DNA of 64,000 nucleotides, from positions 1 through 64,000 of the forward strand of contig JAHLMK010000011.1 of assembly GCA_019915135.1 (NCBI GenBank). Reading direction: 5' to 3'. This stretch comes from Strobilurus pachycystidiatus. Lineage: Eukaryota; Basidiomycota; Agaricomycetes; Agaricales; Physalacriaceae. The position numbers were made by a program, and so were the translations under genes. A model generated the notes under the pieces. That model made no database searches and was not told where the DNA came from. It saw nothing but the letters and a program-made list of their open reading frames with translations. Of this stretch, positions 40,895 to 50,438 are shown one piece after another (the stretch's first letter is position 1; each line of letters opens with the position of its first letter).

Positions 40895-43046
40895 CTAGAC
40901 GTATTCGACGATGGAGCCTCCGGATTCGAGATCCAGCACACTATCAACATAAGGCATATGCCTCTTCAGCAGATGGGCGCTTCCCTGGATCACCGTCATC
41001 ATCTCAAAGAAATCATTCCTTGGAAGAAGAGGCGACGGAGACGCAAGTTCGAACCGAAACACCTTAGCGCAAGACATCCACGGAAACTATACAAGCGGGG
41101 TATAAGTGGGTACTGAACAGTTTTCTGATTTCTCGGCGTGACTCACACTAAGAGTGGGGCATAGACGATCGAAATCCTGATCCTCTAAAGTTCGAGTTAT
41201 CTCAACAACTCGCAGTGCAGAGGCCAGAGCAGATTGACGCGAGTGGTGTGATGTTGGTGCAAGCACGAAGTGGAGGTCCATCAATATAGACAATGTCACC
41301 ATCTCAGCTACCTTGAGCGCCCTGGCATTGATGCTTGCCAAATTCACTGCGGTTTGAAGCGCTCGCGTCCTGATGTGGGCCAAATGCTGATGTATACACT
41401 CAATTTGGGACCAGTATGCGATGGTCCATTGATCCATGCTGATGTCACCCGGGAAGAGGGCCTATAGGATGATTGAGTGCGTTATAGAGAACACACAAAC
41501 TGACAGATGCTGACCTCCCGTCGGGCCAAGAGTTGTTTACTCTGACAATGATACAGCAACGCCTGGGCGCGCGCTACCACACAGAAGGAATCAATGGCAA
41601 GGTATGGGTAGAATTCCTGTTTTGTAAACTGTGTTATCCCATGTTGCCAGAGACAAGCATACAGACATACGGAAATAGCACCCAACTCAAGAAGGGCACT
41701 GTCTGGAAAAATCAAGGGATGATTGAGGAGGACATTCTGGGCAAGGTCCAAAAAGAAGAGTTGACCCAGTACTCCGATGGTCTCATCGGCACGGAGCATT
41801 TCTGTACGACCTGCATCCTTTCGTATGAAACGTGCTAAAGACAGCAAGCGGAGGTCATGTCGATGTACGATGTGGGCTGCGCGTAGGAGATACTCTCGCC
41901 CTCGGTAGAGATCCAGTTTGTGAAGATAATACTTCGCTACAAGCTGTGTCCCCTTCAGACGGGATTAGTAAAATGACTCAAAAGGCGCTCGGATACCTAC
42001 TTGAAGAGCAACCGTGGGTTCCATGGGCCGATTATCATTGTTCAGACACTCTATTGTGTTCTTTAGCTCGGCAGATTCGGCAATGGGCCTGTAATAGCTG
42101 TCGTCTTCCTGGAGAGAATATCCCCATAGATATGCAGCATGTATGATGACGGGGTCTATGGCGTCGGAGTTGAGGTTTCCAGAACGTAAGACAGCCAGTT
42201 TGTCGTCGACGAGGCAGACGCCAAGGACGGCGCGAAATTTGTAGACGATATTATGACTACAGGAATGAGTACGAGCGAGGGTGTTAGAGTGTCAAAATTT
42301 ACTTACATCACACTTGCATCGAGGCCCTGGGATAGTCGCAAGCCCATCTCGGGTTTCACGACGCGAGGCAGCAAGAAATGAGAGTCGTACAAATCGACGG
42401 ACACAGATCCGGAGGACATAGACTCAAGTGCGGGTACGAGTGCATTGCTAGCTTTGTTTATTGCGGCAGAGGCCTCATACGCGCTCAATCGAGCCTCAAG
42501 CTCGCTGATACGGTCCCAGAGATCATCCGAGTCCAACTTGGGAAGGAGTGAAGAGGTGTTCCGGTATCGACACTCACTTCCCTTGTTTGCTGCATTGCAT
42601 GAGCGACAAGAAGGCCGAGCTCCGTCACATTTCTATATTGATGTTAGTGAAAGCATGTGCGAGGGAGGACCAATGAACCTTTTTCTTCCGTCTAGAATCA
42701 AGAATTCTCAGTATTGGCTCAAGATCAATCTGTAGTGGAAGGACTTGCCGACAGGGTACGCACGCAGCTCCCTTGTCCAGCATGTTTTCCTTTGAAGGAG
42801 GGAGTCCAGCTACATAGACACATGGAGCAGATTTGTGGGCACGCGTACACGACCCGCAGATGGGTTGTGCACCGTCACACTTCTAGGAATTGTCTGTAGT
42901 TGTGGAAGCTAAGGGAGAGGAGCCAACATACCACCTTCCGGGACCTATAGACCGGCCGTCAGACGCTAAGATTGTAAACAAGAAGCAGCTTCAAGACATG
43001 TCACTCACCTGCAAGTGGTACAGGGTGTTATGGATGTCGTCGGCAT
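40895..43046 (-). CDS. Transcription factor with two tandem Zn2Cys6 clusters
   Basis: Minus strand, ATG 43046, stop TAG 40895-40897. Cluster 1 (residues about 9-38) is CTTCRSRKVKCDGAQPIC then GSC and C, spacing C-x2-C-x6-C-x6-C-x2-C-x8-C. Cluster 2 (about 58-87) is CVPCRRKKKKCDGARPSC then RSC and C, with the same spacing. Each cluster is cut by introns at the same two places: after the second base of the Arg codon following CxxC, and after a 13-nt exon (42944-42932 and 42691-42679). A coiled-coil-like segment (LWDRISELEARLSAYEAS) follows. Then comes a fungal-specific transcription-factor middle region (PVIIHAAYLWGYSLQ, FIRKDAGRTEMLRADETIGV), and the end is VDSVLDLESGGSIVEYV. The intron at 42748-42692 starts GC rather than GT. 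A nuclear DNA-binding regulator is the clear family call; targets are unknown. Confidence 0.85.
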
Positions 43047-43430
43047 TTTTGATGACCAAGGTCGAACTTTGAGCAATGCTTGACAGTCAAGTGGTTGTTA
43101 TAACTTATACACAGGACGGGACATTGCGATGCGGTCAATCGGAAACCTGGAATTAGCAAGTGAAACATTACACCATACCATTCCAATATCAAGATCAAGA
43201 TCATGTCGATCGCAGTCACAGATCTCGAGGGCCCAGGGCCCGAGCCAAGCCCGAGCACCTCTACTGTACATACTTAGACATACTTACATATGTACAGCTC
43301 TGTGTGCCTAAGGGAGACTACGCGGAGGCTATCAATGTCATACTTAATACATAATTATATATAAAGCCACACGAGCAGGTACTGACCTGAACTAACTCCT
43401 GTACTAACCCAATACTTGACCCACCGATAT
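43047..43430. other. Upstream region of the zinc-cluster regulator
   Basis: No gene seen. Contains a GC-rich palindromic stretch (GAGGGCCCAGGGCCCGAG near 43230). Confidence 0.4.
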
Positions 43431-44107
43431 AGACCGATATCTTCAAAATCTCCCTTGTTGGAAGCAAGCTGGAAGTAGAGGCTTCAAACACTTGTCATTG
43501 AGCTTCAAATTTCTTGATACGGACCAGGAGATCCGACCTGCGCTCATACTCATAGTATGACTCATAGTACTCCCTCTGCATGCTTGCTGCACGCGTGACA
43601 AGAGGATCGAAATACACCGCATATATGGGAGAATGTGCTGAGATGTAAAAGTCGAAGTGAAGGTTTGAGTTTTTCTCTTCCGTCTGGATCCGGAGAAGCA
43701 GAGAGCCCGTGTACTTATTAATCGATTGATTGAGACGATCATGGTCGATCAGGATTGGCTCGTTAACGTCGACGTACTGTCGACGTGCGATAAATGAAGA
43801 CTGACCTGCAGGGTAAGCACGCAGCTCTCTTATTCAGCAGCTTGTTTTTCGGAGGAGTGGGAAGAGCGACATAGACACACGGAGCAGATTTTCTCGCACG
43901 CGTGCACGAACCACAGATGGGTTGCACACCGTTGCACTTCTATTATGAATTGTCTGTGGTTGTGAGAACTTAAGGAGAGGTCAACCTACAGTACCACCTT
44001 CCGGGACCTATAAACCAGTCGTCAGACGCTGGGACAAGAACAGGGCCGTGTTAGTCACCTGCAAGTGGTAAGTACAAGGCGTTACTGGTGTCGACCGACG
44101 ACGGCAT
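43431..44107 (-). pseudogene. Decayed copy of the double zinc-cluster regulator, 5' part
   Basis: Diverged duplicate of 42470-43046. The ATG-like start at 44107, the 13-nt exon GTCCCGGAAGGTG, the half-cluster KCNGVQPICGSCTRARKSAP and the next CxxC (AACLPC) are all recognisable in order. Further on, a second half-cluster remnant (SCHACSKHAEG) runs into a stop, and a remnant of the coiled-coil (RSDLLVRIKKFEAQ) is followed by another stop. A three-base insertion and shifted frame remove the first Cys pair of cluster 1. The breaks make a functional product very unlikely. The duplication must post-date the internal cluster doubling, because both cluster remnants are present. Confidence 0.7.
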
Positions 44108-44239
44108 TACGAAGGTTGAGCAATGTAATTTATATGAGGTGCGGGACGCATATCCCGGTGGGTCATATTGTAGCATATTGTTAGGTCCTCGGCGGACTGA
44201 CGGGATTACCGCACGCGTGCATGCTTTCACGGGAGGTCG

Positions 44240-44445
44240 CCGGTGGACTATCCAGCGCTCAGTAGGAAAATCAATATCAAGGGAGACTCGAGAACGGAAC
44301 TGTGAGGCGCTGGTGAGGCGATATCCATGCAGAGCAGCTGACCAAGTGCGCCGATGGTCTCGTCAGGTCGGCGCATCACTGTACGACCCACATCCTTCTG
44401 GATGTATGCGCCGGGCGCACGCCATGTCGATGTAAGATGTGTCAC
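44240..44445 (-). pseudogene. Fragment of the regulator's C-terminal domain
   Basis: The minus-strand frame KDVGRTVMRRPDETIGALGQ parallels KDAGRTEMLRADETIGVLGQ of the intact gene (41690-41830), with matching DNA around CCGATGGTCTCRTC. It lies upstream of the decayed 5' copy, so the order is not that of the intact gene; it is either a rearrangement or the tail of a third copy. 44446-44727 shows no gene. Confidence 0.65.
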
Positions 44446-44727
44446 TGATGTGACTGAGTTGTCGTGTCGCGTTTAGCCGAGTCTAGCTTCAAGTTCAAGA
44501 AATATTCAACTCTATGTAGCAACAAATGATGTACATGCTATAGTAAAAACTAGTGTATATGCACGAGCACAACAAGAAGGAGCGTCCTTCAGCAACAGTA
44601 AGGTAGAAACTATACAAGACCAAGAACTGGTATACAGACGATGAGTAAGGTATAATATTCCGATAGGAAATAATGATAACGGCCAAGCACGAAGCAAGAC
44701 CAAGCATCAGAAATGGAGGAGCTACAT

Positions 44728-47700
44728 TCAGTCCATCTCGATGTCCTCGTTGGGCACAAGGTAGTCCTTGACCATCTGGTCAAATTGATCTTCGGGGTCG
44801 GCCTCCCCTTTGGCTAGGGCTTCCTCGTCCGCCTTTTGCTTGAGCTCCCCAGACTTGCGCCAAAGCGAGATCTGATTTTCGATGACATCGACCTCGCGCA
44901 TGATGTCGTCGCGCGCCTTGATCTGCTGAGAGTCGTCGACGCCGCCTTCCCAAAGCACAGCCAAGCTAACTTCAACCTAGAGAAGGACGTGTTAGCGATG
45001 TCCTTAGTGTTAGCGGTAATGAATTACCTTTTGAGCGAGTTGACCAAGAGATTCGGCCAGCCCAGTGCCTACCGAAGAAGCAGCTTGGTCGAGGCGTTCC
45101 AAGATGGTATCAGCACCTTCGACAAAGATGTCGTTCTTGTGGTCAGAGACGTATTTGCGGAACAAATCCTACGGTCAGCCGTCAGCGAAGCCTGGAAACA
45201 TACAGGCATGAGACACAAACCTTCTGGCGTTTGACACTGCCAGCTCCTCGCTCCTCCATAGCTGCGTCGTATCCTTCGATCAGTTCTTCCTGGACATGAG
45301 GCGCAAGACAACGAGAGATCTCCTTCTGTTCGTTCGTCATGGACTCCGCCACGACATCGATCGACTTATGCAGCGCGACCTTGGCCTCCTGGAGACACAC
45401 CTCGGCCTGAATCTTGGTGCGATCCCTCAATCCAGCCGCCGCCGAGGCCTCGAAGTCAGAGAGAATATTCATGACTGTCTTCAACGTAGCTGACTCGAAG
45501 GTAGCGAAAAGGTTGGTTTCGAACAGTTTGCCCCAAGAAGCAGCAATGTTCTTGGTGAAGGGGCCCAGTAGTTCCATGTTGAGATCGCGACGCCATTCAC
45601 CATGCCGGCGAAGTGCTAGTAGAGATATTAGCATCAACAGAGCAGAAAACACTGGGTCAACTCACTGGCACGGTACGTCTGCCAGTGCATGGAAGCCGCA
45701 AATTCGTCGGAGGTAGCAACAGCGGCGGTAGCAGCCTACAGTTGTCATGAGCATATGCGAACGGTATCTGAAAGGTCACCTACGTTGGCCGCACCGACTT
45801 TGCACTTTTCCTCCAAACCATCACGGAAGATGGTCTTGAGGCGTTCCACGTTCTCCTCAATAACAGCTGCGAATTCCTAGGTTGCAGTGTGAGCTACGCA
45901 GAGATACCAAAATTGAATTACGTACCTTAGTCAGGCGAGGCGTAATTCCCACTGGCTGTCCATCCTTGTCGAGCTTGGGAGAACGCTCCTTCATGGTGTA
46001 CAAACCCATAGACCGTCCACCAAGGATAGCAGCGAACGGGTCGTTGAGGTCAAGCCTCATTCCATAGGGATCATCGTCCTCGTCATCAGACTCGTCCAAC
46101 TCGGCCTCGGCGGTCTCCCACTGGGATCTAAGCGCCTCACGATCAGCTGGGGTGACTCCACGAATACCGTCGACGTAGGAGCGGACGGATGCGATGAAGG
46201 TTGTGAGGTGGTTTTGGAAGTTCTTGGCGCTCCGTTGGCGCGAGGACAAGGTTAAGGTGTGGCACCACTCCTGAAGTTCGGGGATTCCGGTATCCTTGAC
46301 GTTGGAAAAGCAGGACGCATCTCCGTCACCCTGGACTTGACCTTGCAAGAAAGAGGGTGTCAAAAACCATTGCGACGGATTCGATGTATTGTTGAGCTTA
46401 CCTGTAAGGCGGACGTAGTCTCGGCTTGAACAAGTGAAGACAGGAAGATTGATGCTGTCGTAATCTGGAAGGATGTCAGAAACCGACATGAGAAACAAAC
46501 GTTGACTCACCCCGAATGTGCTCTTCGGGATCAAAATTTTCGGGGTCTTTCTCTTCAGCCGCTGCTTGGTCGAGTTCTTTCAGACCGGTACGGAAGTCTT
46601 CTTTCAGAACGTCGCGGGAGTACTGCGAAAGGCGTCAATTCAAGCTAAAAAATCAAACAAGAGCAGATACATACTTCAGAACGCTTTAACGAGCAGTACG
46701 CGTTCTTCTGCTTTTGGAGGATCGTCAACTGCTTCTTGAATGTCGCGAGGTGATTGACCAGGCCCTTCTTCTGCTTGCGCGACTCGGATTGACGTCCGCG
46801 TATTTCCTTGATCTTGTCCTTGCAGATGTTGACCTTCGCCTTCAACGTCTCAGGCGTCTCCTTCTCCTCGCCGTCATCTTCCTCGTCTTCTTCGGGGTCG
46901 CTGCTCTTGGAGTTGGAGTTTTCCTCGTCTGAGGCATCTGAGTCGGAGTCGCCTCCATCGGAATCCGAGCCATCGTCGTCAGAGTCGTTGTCAGACTCAG
47001 CGTCACTGTCCTTGTCGGAATCAGAGTCCTCGTCCTCTTCATCCTCCTCGTCCGAGTCTATGCTTTTTTGTCTCTTCGACTTGCCCTTCTTGCCCCCTCG
47101 AGTGTTCTTCCTCTTGGCGCCAGAGAGTTTCTTGCTCTTGGAAGTCAACTTAGGAGTGAATTTCTCTCCCTTCTTGAGGGCTTTCAAGTGGGCTTCATAC
47201 TCCTTCTTGATGGCACGCTCCTCCCTCAGCTCGGCGTCGATACCTTGAGCCCAACATGACATGAGAAATAAGAATTAACGACATGAGATGTACTAACCTT
47301 TAAGAGTGCGCTCGGTGGTAGTCTTCTCCTTCTTCGCGAGTTTCGTCTTATCGGTGTTCTCCTGAATCTGATCCTCGATCGCCTCCAGTTCATCTTCATC
47401 CCCAAGCTCCAAAGCGCGAATGACTTCTGAACAAGCGATATCATCGCATTTGCTCGCTGACAGAGCTGTTAGGATTGCGCTATTCTGTTGAATGAGGACT
47501 CGAACACACCAATAAATGTGATGGAGTGGTCGTCGTAGCTAGAGGAATGCTTAGCTAACCACTAAGACCAGTGAGGGTATGGTACTTACTTTCCGTCTAG
47601 GAGCAAGAATCCAATCGGAATTAGCGTCAAGCATCAAGATACATCGACTGAACATACCCACTAACACCGAAAGTCAGTTCTTCTCCTTATCAAGACGGTT

Positions 47701-49586
47701 CGAAGACTTACTCATTAGTTGCATCCTAAATGCATCGCCGAGAAGATCTTTCAAGGAGCGTTGTGAGGACCAGGCATGATGAAAGAGTAGTGCCACACGA
47801 ACCTCGGGCAGTCTTGTCGTCCACAGCGCGAGTGATAGGTGCAAGGATCCAGATGCATTGGCACTTCTTCATATAGTCCTTGGCAATGTTGTTTCGGGCA
47901 GCGTTGGCATCAGCCACACCTGACAGGTTGTGAGAAAACAATCAGACTTTAACGATACAGTAAACTCACCGGGAAGATCGACAAGAATGGATCCCGTTGA
48001 CAAGGCTTTCGCGTTGCAGCGGACATTAACTTGACGGATCAGAGGCCAGAGTGCAGGAGCGTCTGTATCGTTCTCCTTCTTGTCTTTCTTCTCCTTTTTC
48101 TTGTCCTTCTGCTTTTTCTCTTTGACAGCCGCTGCTTTCACCTTCTCATACACAGACATTTCCGGTTCCTCGTCAGCTTCCTCCCCCTCATCATCATCGT
48201 CATCGCCTTTCTTGCCTTTCTTCTTCTTCTTCTTGTCCTTACCGCGGCTCTGGTCCTTCGAGTCGACGTATTTCGCGATCTCAGAGGCGAATACTTTGGA
48301 GTTCCTTGCGACAATCTGTTTCGTAGTACCCAAGATGGCGGCAATGTCTAAGAACTTGCTTGAGAATAATCCAAGAACATGGAGACCATTACGCACTGGC
48401 ATCGCGAGCTATTATCTCCTCCGGGTCGAGGGTGACGAGAGTTTCGGCCGAGATTGTGGGGTAGACAGCGTGCACCTGAGACGGCCAGTTCAGATTGACA
48501 GTAGGAAATGGCATTGGAGAAAGACATACCTTTTGCCACGCGACTCCTACTTCGGTGCGCAGGTCAGTGCTGCGTCTGATGGTGCCATCTTCGTCGACAA
48601 GGTCTTGGAGAAGAATGGCAAGTTCCGCTTTCCATTCCTCGGCACTGAGGAAAGATACGTCCGCGTCGATGGTGGGCTTGTTGTGGTACGAGATTTCTGT
48701 GACTGTGGCGGTACACGCTAGACATCAAGGGTCAGTAATGTTCGATGTGCAATACAAGTTGCGACAGGAAGACGTACCACGCATACCGCTGGTGGGGACG
48801 ATGTTGTCTGTGATGCCAAGAGTGAGCAAAAGCGGCGCGTCATTGGAAAGGATACCGTACCGTCAAGAACGGCGTTGAGGATGGAGGACTTGCCCGCTCC
48901 GGTAGCTAATGGACGGCGTCAAGGACGAATATATGCGTGCGAGAATGAGAGCGTACCACCACAGACAGCGATGAGAGTCGTAGGAGCCGTCTGGCTGCGC
49001 AAACTGAGAGATATGAGCAAAGGCCACGACAATAGGCATAAATGGCGCGTACCTTTCGAGTTCACGCTCCCATACTTCTGTGCGCAATTTGCTACCAAGG
49101 CGCAGCATCTTAATGTATTTCTGGAGAGACTTGACCATCCCGAGTCCTTCGCTTAGAGCCTTCTCGGGGGAGTATGTGATTTCCTCGGCGGAGTCGTAGA
49201 CCTTGTAGAGGGGGCCGGTCTCGACGGGCGCGTCGCGTGGAGGAGCATTGTTGAGAGCGGCGGGCGCTTTCTGGGGGTAGTCGATGCCTCGCGAGACAAA
49301 CTAGGCGCATACAATTGGCTGGAGGGCGCGTAGAGGCAGTGCAGTCACTCACAGGATTGATAGTCGCGTCGTGCTCCGCCTTGACAAAGGGCTTGCTTTC
49401 AAGGGATTCGCTGGAGGAGTCCATGTTGAGAGAGGCGGCAAAAGGTCGTGGCATGGGCGCATCTTGGGGCTCGGGCTTGACACGGATGCCCTACAAACAC
49501 GTCAGCAATGGGAATGGGGAAAAGGCGGCGACGACGCGACGGACAGAGGTGCCGATCCCGAGAGCGAGGTTCTCTTTGAAGCTCAT
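44728..49586 (-). CDS. Dynamin-superfamily nuclear GTPase (SLIP-GC-like), paralogue 2
   Basis: Minus strand, ATG 49586 (MSFKENLALGIGTS), stop at 44728-44730 after NEDIEMD. Many short introns. Motifs: G1 CGGTGAGKSSILNAVLD, G2 Thr in ACTATVTEISYH, G3 VDLPG followed by VADANAARNNIAKDYM, and G4-like SKCDD. Compared with paralogue 1, it has a charged insertion between G2 and G3 (Lys runs, then Asp/Glu, then MSVYEKVKAAAVKEKKQKDK). It also has a much longer acidic/Ser linker after the G domain (DSDSDKDSDAESDNDSDDDG), flanked by basic, NLS-like KRKNTRGGKKGKSKRQK. The C-terminal helices match paralogue 1 (EVCLQEAKVALHKSIDVVAE; VSLAVLWEGGVDDSQQ). A 3-nt microexon at 47658-47660 and a 7-nt one at 47590-47596 are at the same codons as in paralogue 1. 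Confidence 0.75.
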
Positions 49587-49894
49587 GAGTGAGAGAGCCA
49601 AAGAGAGAAAGGGGAAAGTATGCGGCAGTGGGTGTTGGTGGGGGTAAAGAAAGGGATGTGCCGCTTTGGCCTCGAAGCTTTTATGAAAGATGAAGGCAAA
49701 CAGGACCAAGCGCGCCTTGATTAGTGCGCGTGACCACGCGTTTCCGTAATTTGAATTAGCGCACTTGAACGTTATCAATGACGTCGGCCATCAGCTAAAT
49801 TGTCAAGCACACTACGCAGGACCCACGGGAATTCGGGCTAAGTCCACTCACCTTCGTTCATTTCGCTGTGGACAATGCTAAATTTTCGACAATA
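49587..49894. other. Upstream region of GTPase paralogue 2
   Basis: Promoter space; no gene seen. Confidence 0.4.
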
Positions 49895-50251
49895 GAGCAT
49901 ATTCGCAAGGCTCCCAAATTTCGCGTGCCTTGGTCGCTATTTCGCCGAAACGATGCCGTGTCCGGTTTTAGCATGTGACTGATTGTGACTGCCCGCTGAA
50001 GAAGCGCCAGTTCCCCTTGAGATCACAATGGTTTTTCTCCATTGAAGCTTTCAGATGACCCATTGTTAGATGTGCTACACAACTGTCCACTTTGTGTGGG
50101 GTATGGGAGACATTGGGACCAGTAACCACAGGTGTACTCTCTATCAGGGGTCACGGCGGACTTAGCGGACTTGGGAGAAAAGCGTTCGGACTTTTCCGTT
50201 TTGGACGCTGGAGTGAATTTTGGCGAAATTTGGGGCGCTGCGAATATGCTC
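49895..50251. mobile_element. MITE-like element with TA target duplication
   Basis: A 357-bp non-coding segment. The left end GAGCATATTCGCA (from 49895) equals the reverse complement of the right end TGCGAATATGCTC (ending 50251), and the match resumes inward with CCCAAATTTCGC, giving imperfect TIRs of about 30 bp. TA is present at both borders (49893-49894 and 50252-50253), consistent with Tc1/mariner-type insertion. No transposase. It lies between two genes, upstream of the GTPase. Confidence 0.7.
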
Positions 50252-50438
50252 TAATGGTGGTGGTAAACAGAAGAGAAGTAGATGGGAGGTGTGCGACGGG
50301 CGCATTTACCCGATTTAGATTCTACGACTCCCGAGCATATTGTTCGTCGGCAACCGACGTGCTTCAGTTCGGCCGACGGCGGGCGGGCCAGAACGGTTCG
50401 CGATAAGATATTTTCCAAACTAGTTCATTCACATTCAT

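Noticed and set aside
46842..48351. Long Ser- or Phe/Leu-rich plus-strand ORFs opposite GTPase paralogue 2 (for example 46808-47248 and 48080-48721)
   Set aside because: They are complements of the acidic and Lys-rich linkers of the minus-strand gene and have no features of their own.
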